Part shown: positions 23,108 through 33,581 of the stretch, in pieces
Layout: each line of letters opens with the position of its first letter
Numbering within the stretch: the first letter of the stretch is position 1
Source of the DNA: Asparagopsis taxiformis
Lineage: Eukaryota > Rhodophyta > Florideophyceae > Bonnemaisoniales > Bonnemaisoniaceae
NCBI GenBank assembly: GCA_030407315.1
Contig: JALQPE010001681.1
Coordinates: 1 to 64,000 of the forward strand
Reading direction: 5' to 3'
Length of the DNA stretch: 64,000 bases
Notes under the pieces: generated by a model
Told to the model about the DNA's origin: nothing
The model's input: only the letters and a program-made list of their open reading frames with translations
Database searches by the model: none
Translations under genes and position numbers: made by a program

Positions 23108-24020
23108 CATGTTTGGCGTAATGACCCGCGTCCCCGTGGTGGTGTTGAATGTGTTGGGAGTGCCTGACCCACCGACCATAATGGGAGGTATCGAAATGGA
23201 TTTGGTCATAGTCTGGGAATTGAACGGTCTCAACGGCTTCAACCGCGTGTGTGAGCTGGAATGAGTCAGGCTCATCGAAGGAAATGGGGGTGGACTGAGA
23301 CTTTCCGTTTGGCAGGCAGGCACTCCCAAGGCGCTGTAGGATGGTGAGTAGCGCAACGAAGACACGTACACGGGGACGCTGGGTGTTGTTGGAAGAATCG
23401 GAAGCCATTGTTTCGGCGTTTGTGGCGGTAGTTTTGCTGTTGAGAGGGCTTGTTGGGGTGCTGAGGAAGTGGAATAGAGGATTTGTCTGGTGGTAGGGAC
23501 AGATCTTCTATGGGTTGAGAAGGAGTGGATGGGGGATGTATGGGATGGAATATAAACGATTCATCGCTTCGAATTGGATAACAGAGGATGCGGTATGGTA
23601 AAGGGTTGTGTGCATGACAGGACTATGGTTGGCCTGGCTAGGAGGCTGGAAGTGGGTAATTGGGGAGGAGCTCGAGGTAGGTTGTAATTAATGTGCTATT
23701 GATTCGATGGTACATAGAGAGGAGACCATGATGTTATTACCGGAGCGGTTAGACGTTAGCATTAGGAAGGAATAATTAGAGAAGAGGGGGTGCAGGGGAA
23801 TTGTTTACAGCGATGTGGCTGAGTGTGAATGGAGAGGGGGAAGGGTTGAATTTCGGAGGAATCAATTTGGAAGGAGAGAAGGGACGATGAGACTGTGAAT
23901 GAGAAATGGGATTGATTTGAGGAGGGGGAATTTAACTGGGATGGGTGGATTGGCTGATAGAAGAACAGAGGTAAAGTAAGGGTGACTGATGGTGTGAACG
24001 GAGTAGGAAAATCATTCGGA
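23108..24020. repeat. Inverted duplication, copy B, inner part
   Basis: Reverse complement of about 27220 down to about 26330. The match is near-identical to about 23582 and then diverged and gapped, with recognisable blocks at about 23625-23690 and 23870-23940. Confidence 0.75.
23111..23408 (-). pseudogene. Hypothetical protein, copy B, interrupted by Ty3 copy 2
   Basis: The frame starts with ATG at 23408 and encodes MASDSSNNTQRPRVRV and onwards for about 100 residues until it meets the retrotransposon LTR. It differs from copy A (26924-27337) by one amino-acid change (Thr/Ile) and two silent changes. The competing frame would suffer three replacements. I do not recognise the protein. The C-terminal part was moved to the far side of the insertion (17572-17732). 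Confidence 0.4.
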
Positions 24021-26330
24021 GTCATGAAATCGATGTAGATTCTAGCTCACGTTTAATTGAGAGCGTTGCTAAGCGCTAGACGAAACTTTTAGTAATGTCA
24101 TGTAGGTATTATGTGGATGTAGGTGTTTGGAGATAGCCAGCTCACATCAGTGCACTGAGCTAACCTTATGGAGTCTGTGCTGTCTATGTGTATATACTAC
24201 ACTACAGGTATCTGGTTGAATTCATTGAAATGAGATGATTTCTTCTCGGTAAGTACAGCTCAACGCAACGCAATGATGCAATGCAAACGCAAAGAAATGC
24301 CTTGCATTTCATTGTGTTGCATCGAATAAGACTTCAGCGGTTGGTCGTTGTAAATTACCCAGGAATCGGACTCAATGTGATCGACCAGTAGTAAAACTGT
24401 AGCAAATCTTTGTTCCTCTCTTCGCAATATCCTGTGACCTTTCTTGACAATGTTCGATACACTGTGGAGTTAGTTTAATTTTTGTTTATGACCAGAGTTT
24501 TGATACTGGTCAAGGTTGATCATTTCAGATGATGATCTGATATTGTCTCCTCTGATGATGGCTCTCTCTCTATTAGAGGGCATTTCATCTCCACTTAAAT
24601 GTTGTTTGTGGAGTCAATGTTGATTGTTATCAACATTATCTATCCGTTTGTGTTATGTCTGAAGTATTCTATCTAATTATTTCAACGGTAGTTCAAGTTG
24701 TCTGTTATTTGCATTCTGCAAATATTTTGTAGCTTGTATTGCTTCAAGCCACAAATGGCTACAAAACCTACTCTTACCACTACTACTATCATCACGAGTC
24801 AGATTGCGACGCAAAATCAACATATTCCTGGACAGCGCTACTTTCGAAGAAGATGGGATCCCCAATTTGAGTAGATGAGTGGATAGAGGGGTAAAATGGG
24901 TGTCGCAAGATTTGTTCTTCCCACGGAAACGTTCATGGCATTTTGTTATCAGTTATCCACTTCATACTAGCGAATAATGAGTGCCTGTCAAGCACTACCT
25001 GAACATTGATGAACGCACTTTGTATACAACGAATGATTACTGCAGTGACAGAGCAACAGTTGTTAGTATTCGATCCCTTGACATATGGCCGCCAGTCACA
25101 CCATTAAGCTGCACACCGTTTACACAGGAACGGTGCCTAGATCCGCCGAGTTGGAAACAGACAAGAACACATAGTCCGTCTCACTGACGCACACTTTTTC
25201 ATGAGTCAAGCCCTGTAGGAAACACAGTCGATTAATCCGCTCGCTCGCTTGAGTCGCATTGGTCACCGCTCTCACATCACCGACCCCTTCATGTCTGAAC
25301 AAAATGTGAAACGTGCCCTGCAGTGCATGCGTTGGCAGGTTTCATGTTTTGCTTCGCCTTTGGTTGTGCGCAGATCTCGTGGAGATCAGTCCGGGATGAT
25401 CAGCGGTAAGTTTAGCTCGAGCTGAGCGTCGGCCGACCAGAGCACGGAGCGCACGGCGCTGAAGATGCATACACCGTGGCAGGACGGGACGGCGGTGGCA
25501 AGAAGGCTGCGCAGCTGATAGGTGCAGACGGCCCTTCTGGGTGATTTCAGAAACATGTTCATCAAATAAACACGTAGATAAAGGACAGTCACATCACATG
25601 AGCGTGATCTGATCTTACCCCATTCACGTCATTGTTATGATGCCGTTACACGTCATACACGTCGCAACCACAGATACAGCCAAGACCACCAGCCGACCCG
25701 TTGATTACGGCGGATATGGTAGGACTTCATCACACGTGTCAGATGTGTGAGCTGAAGAGAACCGACCGACGAACTGACCGATCGGGGCGAACTACCGACA
25801 GATACCTTGGCTACTCTGTCAGACGAAAAATTTTCGTTGCACTGCACAGCCCCCCTTCCCGTCATCCATCTTACTCGGATGAATCCGACAGAATACCATC
25901 GAACCATATCCACAAGAAATGTGATTTTTGTGAAACCATGAGAAAGAAGACTTGCTGGTACCCCTCGAAGGGTACGGTGTACATTACATTCGAATGTAGA
26001 CAGCATAGATGATCTATTCGGCGTGTTGGAACTATTCAATTCAACTCAATTGAAACAGCTGCCTCTAGTGCAGCACATCGGAAGACAGGCAGACCGCCAG
26101 GCGCCATAATTTTGATTATACATGGGATGTGATGCAAGCAATCCATCTCCAGACTCATCCATCCATACCATGCTTACATGACACTTTTATAAGTTATGTC
26201 CTGCCCTTCGCGATGCTCTCAATTGAACATCAACTAGGCACTAGATCGATTCCATGACTCGAAATTAAAGATTCCTACCCTGTTTACTCGATCAATGACC
26301 CCTGCCTTGCTCTCTCCATCCATCAATCTA
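24021..26330. other. Spacer between the inverted duplicates, no convincing gene
   Basis: About 2.3 kb of moderately AT-rich sequence. The only frame with suggestive composition is the Cys-rich one at 25716-26012. Otherwise I see nothing recognisable. Confidence 0.45.
25716..26012 (+). pseudogene. Cys/His-rich short frame, possible zinc-binding remnant
   Basis: From the ATG at 25716 the frame contains CQMCELKRTDRRTD, later HKKCDFCETMRKKTCW, and ends FECRQHR. Paired Cys-x-x-Cys sites and a terminal Cys/His resemble the Cys-rich tail found in some DNA transposases such as piggyBac. There is no catalytic domain upstream, so if the resemblance is real this is a fragment. Low confidence. Confidence 0.25.
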
Positions 26331-27392
26331 TCGATCCGTCAAGGGTCAATTCCCCCCTCCTCCAATCAATCCCATTTCTCATTCACTGTCTCATGATCCC
26401 TTCTCTCCCTTTCTGTTCACGACTTCAATTCAAATTATCGCTCACTCTACTCACACGCAGCCCGGTCCATTCACGCAACTAGCTCACACTTCCCTCGTCT
26501 ACTCTACCATATACATCATTCCAACAATTCTTTCTGATGACGACACAGGAACAACAGCACGGTTCCCAATTCGAATCAATGTCATGTTGACTCCATAATC
26601 TTTACCAGAAAATTGTTACCGACTCATAGCTCGTCTCCGTTCCCAATTACTAACTTCCAATATTCCAACGAGGCCAACCACCATCTCATCCTACAAAAAT
26701 TACGCCAAGCAACACTGAATGCTACCCTCGGCTATACTTCGGTCTTGTATCCAATTCGAAGCGATGAATCGTTTATATTCCTTCTCATTCATCCTCCCCC
26801 CATCTACTCCTTCTCAACCCATACAAGATCTGTCCCTACCACCAGACAAATCCTCTATTCCACTTCCTCAGCACCCCAACAAGCCCTCTCAACAGCAAAA
26901 CTACCGCCACAAACGCCGAAACAATGGCTTCCGATTCTTCCAACAACACCCAGCGTCCCCGTGTACGTGTCTTCGTTGCGCTACTCACCATCCTACAGCG
27001 CCTTGGGAGTGCCTGCCTGCCAAACGGAAAGTCTCAGTCCACCCCCACTTCCTTCGATGAGCCTGACTCCTTCCAGCTCACACACGCGGTTGAAGCCGTT
27101 GAGACCGTTCAATTCCCAGACTATGACCAAATCCATTTCGATACCTCCCATTATGGTCGGTGGGTCAGGCACTCCCAACACATTCAACACCACCACGGGG
27201 ACGCCGGTCATTACGCCAAACATGCCAGCGTGCTGGCCTGGCTAGACGCTCAGCCTGCGTTGGGGTCCGAGCGCTTCGGCGCAGTGCCTGTCGCTCAGCT
27301 ATGTCGGCAGTACGAAGCGCCTGCTGCCCGACATTGAAGGCCTTCGGCACCCCGCGTAGCGTAGCGCAGCGCACACACTTTTCTTAGCTTAA
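26330..27392. repeat. Inverted duplication, copy A (uninterrupted)
   Basis: Inverted match to 17572-17732 plus 23108-24020. The point where Ty3 copy 2 sits in copy B reads CCAAACATGCCAGCG here, with a single CATG. The outer edge coincides with the start of the copia LTR at 27393. Confidence 0.85.
26924..27337 (+). CDS. Hypothetical 137-residue protein, copy A
   Basis: ATG at 26924, stop at 27335-27337. The product is polar at the N-terminus (MASDSSNNTQRP) with a short hydrophobic stretch VFVALLTIL, then acidic and His-rich segments. Comparison with the duplicate at 23111-23408 shows mostly silent changes in this frame, which weakly supports coding. An overlapping frame (26613-27245) is Ser/Pro-rich and takes more replacements, so I prefer this one. 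No known domain; not linked to a neighbour. Confidence 0.4.
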   Translation: MASDSSNNTQRPRVRVFVALLTILQRLGSACLPNGKSQSTPTSFDEPDSFQLTHAVEAVETVQFPDYDQIHFDTSHYGRWVRHSQHIQHHHGDAGHYAKHASVLAWLDAQPALGSERFGAVPVAQLCRQYEAPAARH

Positions 27393-27945
27393 TGTGTCGA
27401 AAATGATAGAATATATTAGGTATCAATATAACCTTATATCGATTATACAATACACGTTACAATCACGACACGTGTGTCGAGGAGTGGTCGTCAGTATTGC
27501 AGTTCAATATACGCGATTTCTGGCAAGCCGTAAGAGGTGGGCCTTGGTGTCGGGTATATCGGTTCTCTTACCAATTGTAAGTTGATGCAACCGTATACAG
27601 GGAGGTGCCTGTTGCGGGGTTCTAACAGACTCGTGGTCGAGCTGTAGCGCTTTAGGCTACACTGTCTCCAGCCTTCAACGAAGTAGTTGGACTAGCAAAA
27701 TACCTTGCTAGGATTTAGAAGATGTTGTTCTGTTGTTTTTCGTCTGTGTGTTGCTAACGTATCCTGGATGGCATCTATGATGTCTATATGTACTAAATAT
27801 GAGTACCTCTCCGTTTGAAACTACTACTAAATTATTTCTGAAACCACTCTCCTGATTTCGTGTCAGTCGCATTTTTGCGCCTCGTAATCGTTACGAGATA
27901 ATTTCAAGACATTGTTATGCATCAGTGACTGCAAAGAATTCCACA
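27393..27945 (-). repeat. 3' LTR of the copia element
   Basis: On the minus strand it begins TGTGGAATTC and ends TCGACACA, a TGTG/CACA pair. It is preceded (minus sense) by a purine-rich tract, AAAAAGAAAAACC, at about 27950-27968. The boundary at 27393 agrees with the end of homology to the unoccupied duplicate. Confidence 0.7.
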
Positions 27946-27984
27946 CTCAGAGGTTTTTCTTTTTCACAGTAGAGGCATAAATTG

Positions 27985-29448
27985 CTAATTATCGTCTGTT
28001 TTCGATTCAACCCAGCCACTCGGTTGCAAACTGAGCTTATTTGTTACCATAAGTTTCCATAAAGAATGTGAAGAGTCAATTAAGCCTTTTGTTAGGCCGT
28101 CAGATATGTTTTCGTAACTTGGTATCCATGCCAAGTATCGGAGCTCTCCTCTCTTATGACTCTCACGTATGGCGTGCACATCAATTTGAAGACGTTTCTC
28201 AAGAGTCATACTGCTTTTGGCGACGACATTAAAAACTGTTCGTGAATCCACATACGCATCCAAATCCACTTTTCGACCTATAATGTCTGAAAGTATTTCC
28301 CTTACAACATAGGCTTGATCAAATCCATAAACTAATCCTTGTAATTCAGCTGCCATTACAGATCGAGCAACTCGTTTGCAAGTAGTGCTTCCATAATGAA
28401 GGATATTAGCATTGCCATTGTGATCAGAGATAACCAAAACGAATCCCAGCTGGGATTTGAGCTTGTCGGCATTTGCAAATGATGCGTCTGTGAACAGTGA
28501 AAGTCTAATTGATTCTATATCCAATGGAATATATTTGATACCCACTCCAGCCGTCTCACGACACCAATTAGTAATCGTTTCCATGTCTTTGAACGTCTTT
28601 TCTGAAGGGTTACAGACGTTGGATGCCATCAATTGCACGGGAGAGCAGAGGTCAGGTCTTGTGCATGATCCAATGTATTGAATCTTTGCTCTAGTGCTTA
28701 TCAGATCCTCTTGATTGGTGGGTGGCAGCATTTGTCGAAGTTTCTCTGATTGGGAAATAGTGTAAGCTCCATCCGTGTCCATTGAGATATTACATCCATT
28801 AAAAAGAGCTGAGTCTCCTGGCGATAGTAGTTTGCGCGGCTTACATTGAAATCGTTTTGATTCAGCTTCCTCCTTCTCGAGGAATTCTGCTGTTCCGTGC
28901 CCGAAAGAATCGTCTACTTGTAAGATAGTGACACCCGTGAGTCGACTGTCATCGGTTTTGTACAATACGCATACATCTCCCTTGGATGCCTTCATTCCAA
29001 GTTTTTCAATGTGATGTGATTGGTATGTTGCAAACCAGTGCAATCCACTTTCCGGTATACCATACAACGGCTTCTTCACCAAAAGAATTTCGTTATGAGA
29101 TAAATTCATCTCCTCCGGTGGCTTAATATATATCATGCGTTCCAGGTTGGATTCGGATTGTATGTACGCCTGTGATATGTCCCTCACGTATGATTTGTGA
29201 TGCGGAAACATTGCAGCCGTAGCAATTGCAATCCGCTGGCCCATACGGCTCACTGTAGGTGACTTTGTTGCAATTTCCGTCGCTCCCTTATCTCTGAAGT
29301 TCTGTGCAACCAACCTTGACTTTTTGACAGTCATTCCATTGACTTCCTTCACAGTATCAACCCATCTAGATCCATATATGCGTGTACGTGGTGGTACAGA
29401 GCTCATTGGAACAATTTCAAATGTTTCTCTTGCCTGTAGTCCGTTCAA
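27985..29448 (-). pseudogene. Copia reverse transcriptase and RNase H segment
   Basis: 487 codons, open upstream to a frameshift; the apparent first codon at 29448 is TTG inside a conserved stretch (SELNGLQARETFEIV), so it is not a true start. The reverse transcriptase has GSRWVDTVK at its front, AYIQSES and the catalytic LQVDDSFGHG. RNase H follows with FTDASFA and SRTVFNVV. The frame before it ends at 29445, so a small indel near 29460-29490 separates it from the integrase. Confidence 0.85.
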
Positions 29449-30299
29449 TTCACTTCGTCTACTGGAAGAGAATTCCCGGAATTGTCGCTAATGTGGTATG
29501 CATATTGTATGTAATTCATATCACACCAGGTTTCTCTGTTCTCAGAGCTGTTAGCAGACTTCACTACGTTTGATCGGAATATCTTACGTCCATGAGGTAG
29601 CTGGACAACAACTGTCCGTCCTGATATATGAACGAGGGGATATGGCCCTTCCCATTTCTTTGTACCTTGGCGGTACACAAGAACGGGAGCTCCAGAGGGA
29701 AGAAGAGACAGCTGTTCTTCTTGTTCCTGAGCTTTTGGACTACTGGGGTGCCTTAGGGCAAATGCGATACGCCTCTTAGACTGCTCCTTCAGTACAGCAT
29801 CCATTGCTAAATCCAGTGTCTTAGCTCTTTGGATCTGTGTGTCGGCCGGTGTACGTCGCGGAGGTCTCGGAAGTGTACCATACACCAGAACAGTGGGGCA
29901 CAGGCCCTCTGGTCCAATTGTATCATTAACAGCTTTAACTGCTAGTTGCAGACATTCAGTATCATTCTCAGAACGTGGTAAAGCATCCCTTATCTTGTTG
30001 TAAGCTGCACGGAGAGGTGCATGGTACCTTTCAACGTGGGACATTGTGTTTGGGCATTCGATTGGTGCTTCGAGTATTGAAATTCCATCTGCATCGGCGG
30101 AGTCGCGAAAGTGTTTCGCAACAAAGTTAGATCCCTGGTCAATCCGCAAGTAGTCGGGTGGTCCAAGGTAAACACGGGACCAGCAGCGCAGTAAAGATTT
30201 CCACGTCTCTTCTGCTGTGTTATTCCTCATGAAGGTTGCTGCTGTATAGTGAGTGGCTTCATCTACAGCATGGAGCACATTTTTCCCTGCTAACATCAT
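29445..30299 (-). pseudogene. Copia integrase segment
   Basis: The frame holds the integrase core: HAVDEATHY (first Asp), LRIDQGSNF (second Asp) and MSHVERYHAPLR (catalytic Glu), and then a GPYPLVHI-type C-terminal domain. The real protein would run into it from the previous frame: the codons just upstream in this frame read NDLRFNHIVAIDI, the normal start of the core. A one-base indel near 30345 therefore broke the polyprotein. Confidence 0.85.
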
Positions 30300-31534
30300 G
30301 ATGTCAATTGCAACGATGTGATTAAACCGTAGATCATTAGAACCAACGGATATTTGAAGCGTCGTGGCTTGGATGAAAACCTTTTGCAGGTATTACACAT
30401 GTTGGTTATCTGCTCGATGTTTTTCCTAACTTCTGCTGTGAACTCATTCGGATTGGCATTGCGAAGTAGTTTTCCAAGAGCAGTGACCGTAGGGTGACCA
30501 AAAACACGATGTAGTCTTCGAAGTTCCTTTTCAGTGTATAATGCATAGGATGTATCCTTCGGACTCCACTTGTGTTTGAGGAAATCATTCTCAAAAGTCA
30601 AGCTCTGTATGTTATGTTTGAATGAGATAGTTTTGTCTTGTATGCTTATGTCCAGTCCATTCTCTATCATGTCTTTGAGCGAGAGAAGTGTAGGGCAGTT
30701 GTCACGTAGTATTTTGAATTTGACATCAATGATAATGTTCAGATCAGCAAATGGAATGGGAACTATTGCAGTTCCAATGACGGTAGTAGAACCACCTATT
30801 CCAACAATGCTATGCCTGTCAGAGTAGTCTATCCGCATAGGGACCATAAATTCAGAACAATAGGCGCGGTACTGGTTTAGACACATTGCTGATCTTCTGT
30901 TTGCACCAGTATCCAATATGACACCCTTAAAATTGGAATCTGATTCGCCTGCGAGTAGCAAAGCGTGCATCTCATCCATTCGATAAGCTAGGTCAGATTG
31001 AAATGTCCTGCAAGATATGCCGTGAAGGAATGACTTGTTTGCAAGATATATTTCATGCATATGACCAATATTCTCGTCACTTGTTTCATCAATGATATTA
31101 GCTTCAGACTCGCTGCTATCGCTGTCTGAGTGGACATCATCTGATATAGACATGTATAATGCTTGGATCTCATCAATATCTTCCACAGTAAATAATACTG
31201 ATGGCTTTTTCTTCTTGATATCATTCAAAGCTTTCATAACATCTTCGGATGGGTGATGGTCACGCGCACGGTGTGGCTTTCCACATACCCAACAGCCTTT
31301 GATTGATGCAAGTGATGTTCTTGAATTGTTCTTATTTCTCTTGAAAGAGGATCCCTTCAGGCTCTTACGAGCTTGTCCGCCATATCTATTTCCAAGACCA
31401 TAATTGATTTCATCACGACCTTCGTGGATGCAATTTGCGCCTGCTGACTTCGGCTCGGATGAGAGCAGAGTTGCAATACGTTGCATAGCTTCTTGTGCAG
31501 TTTTAGGTATCTTTTCGATGAGAGAGCGGCGCAA
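30296..31534 (-). pseudogene. Copia gag C-terminus, protease and integrase zinc domain
   Basis: The segment contains a zinc-knuckle-like CWVCGKPHRARDHH, a protease-like VILDTGANRRSAM, and the pre-integrase region LRRLHRVFGHPTVTALGKLL...CNTCKRF, which supplies the HHCC zinc site. It leaves the correct frame after FKYPLV and stops within 15 residues, which marks the frameshift into the integrase segment. Confidence 0.85.
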
Positions 31535-31554
31535 ATGTGGTAGATCAGCTGCAA

Positions 31555-32675
31555 TTAGAAGCTGATCGCGAAGAAAACGGGGGTCGTGGTAAGAGCGGTG
31601 TAATTGGTGCTGGATCTAGTTAGCTGGTCAGTTACATTGCGAAATACCTCAAGTTCACTCTTCTCCGGTTCTTTTTCCATTGATCGGAGCAGTGATGGAC
31701 GCTGCCATGACTGTAGCAAGCGGTATCTCTGTTCTTCACTCGTGTACCAAGCTCTAAATTCATCAAACAAGTTCCGGATACCTTAAGGATTTCTTTGCGT
31801 AGTTCCTTGTGTAATGTGAGAATGCAGACCCTGTAAGCATTATTGGGAATCCTTTGGACATGTCTCTTCACTCAAATCGCATAGAGCTGCGAGTGTTTCG
31901 TACTGTTCTATAGCTCCATCGAAATCATCCGTAAAAGATCCTGCAAACTTAGTACGATGAGCGTAAGCTTTCATCAATGAGTCAATTCCATTTCGATTTT
32001 TGCCATTCTTTCCTTCATTTGCAAGGGATCCACTGGAATTACTCCCCTTTCCATAAGTTGGTACAGTATCCGATAAGGAAACGATATTTTTCAAAGTGAC
32101 AGGCTTCTCATTTGATGCAGGTAATGTATTTCTATTAACATTCGTCTTATCATCTCCATCCTGCACACTGGTCTCTCCCAGCTCTCTTGAGCAGTCGATT
32201 TCATCATTCAGTACCTTCGGTGGACTAGATCCATGTAACGGAATGAAATTTTCTGCCAGTAAACAATTTCGCAGAGTTTTCCACCTTGCTAAGCCCCTCT
32301 TTTGTTCCACAAATACTCCATTTTCTCTGAGGAATCGAGACCAAGCGACGTGCTGAGCGGCTGTCATTACTTTGATTGAGCTCTCACGAAAAGTACAAGT
32401 GAATTCAAGCCATAGTTCCTTCCCTGTGACGTTTGCTTTCTTCAAACATTCCAGCATTTCTGCAGAGTATATTTTCACATCATAGGCATATGCTATTTTA
32501 TCCTCTGTAGATGCATTATTGTTTGGTGGGTTCGGGTCACCCAAACCGATATCATCATTACCAGTACCGTTATAGGCAATATTCTCGTCCATCATCTCTT
32601 GCTCATATTGGAGGTTTGCTGCCTGGCCGATTGTCATCTGATTTATGTTCTCCGGTTCATCCTCGGCACTCGCCA
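31555..32675 (-). pseudogene. Copia gag, frameshifted and 5'-truncated
   Basis: The largest piece (31840-32675) starts at the CACTA junction without an ATG. The gag motif continues in other frames: EFRAWYTSEEQRYRLL (31555-31770) and LLIAADLPHLRRSL joining the next segment at 31534. Frame breaks lie near 31845, 31770 and 31580. The missing N-terminus must have lain beyond 32676, but the sequence there is the terminus of the 19.5-kb element. Confidence 0.8.
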
Positions 32676-33060
32676 CACTACGGTGTTGAGAATGAAAACA
32701 GACAGTAAATTTACTGTCTGAGACAGTAAAAATTACTGTCTGGCCAAGACAGTGCGCGGAGACAGTAAAATTTACTGTCTGGAAATTTCAGAATACTGCT
32801 GCAGCAGTAAACTGGCACGAAATCTGGACAGTACCAAAAACAGTAAAATTTACTGTCCAGAACAGTAAATTTTACTGTCCGGAAGTGTTGCCGCCAGACA
32901 GTATGTGCAGACAGTACATTTTACTGTCTGAGACAATACATTGTACTGTATTACTGCACTGTCTGGGGAAATCTGTAGACAGTAGTGTAGATAGCAAATT
33001 GTATTGTCTGCGGGTAGTACCGTGCATTGTTTGACAACACTGTCTGGTGGAGTGGACTTA
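32676..33060. repeat. Left terminal inverted repeat and subterminal ACAGT array
   Basis: CACTACGGTGTTGA followed by about a dozen ACAGTAAATTTACTGT-like words in both orientations. These would be candidate binding sites for the element's DNA-binding proteins. Confidence 0.8.
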
Positions 33061-33581
33061 GAGGAAATATGGAGCATAGTGTTGGTGTGAAGGTAAATAT
33101 TGGAATGGTGTGTGGTATACGACTATATTAATTGTGATGGTGCTTTACAGATAGTTGGGTGCGGGGAAGCTAGATGCTGAATAGGAAGTTGTAGAAAGGA
33201 AGATTGGGAGAACAGAACATATCTGGTTTGTCTCACCGTAAGGAGAGAATGTACAGAGTAGCTATAATATGTTGAGTTTAGCATTTCAAATTATACCTAT
33301 CTATCTTTGCATTGAAAGTGTCTAGTAGGAGACGTCAGTCTGGTAGCGAGGTGTGGTATGCACAGGACGTGGGTGGTGGCAAAGGAAAGAATACGCACCA
33401 TCCACCACTAAATTATGAAAAATAAACGTTACGGAGCACTGGGAAGCATTATTATTATGTAGAGTAGACCAGGATGGATGCATCCACTGAAATGATATTT
33501 GCTACAACACTGCTGTACTAAGCGTGACATCCTTCCTTCAAAGCAATTCTCCTTTTAGCAAACTCCAATTGCAAGGTCAAG
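33061..33581. promoter_or_regulatory. Upstream region of the coiled-coil gene
   Basis: About 500 bases between the subterminal array and the ATG at 33582. There is a TATA-like CTATAATATG near 33260. No reading frame of interest. Confidence 0.3.

Larger units (their letters stand above)
27393..32675 (-). mobile_element. Degenerate Ty1/copia LTR retrotransposon, truncated at its gag end
   Basis: Reading on the minus strand, gag, protease, integrase, reverse transcriptase and RNase H follow in copia order. The 3' LTR is at 27393-27945. The left flank of the LTR (CTTAGCTTAA) matches the copy-B duplicate, which carries no LTR at that point, so the insertion edge is well placed. The gag end is cut at 32675/32676 where the CACTA terminus begins, so the 5' LTR and the start of gag are absent. 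At least four frame breaks interrupt the coding sequence. Its integrase and gag resemble copia elements common in fungi (recalled, not searched). Confidence 0.85.

Noticed and set aside
24240..24330. Repeated ATGCAATGCAA words as a possible regulatory cluster
   Set aside because: Short simple-sequence similarity without conservation elsewhere in the window.
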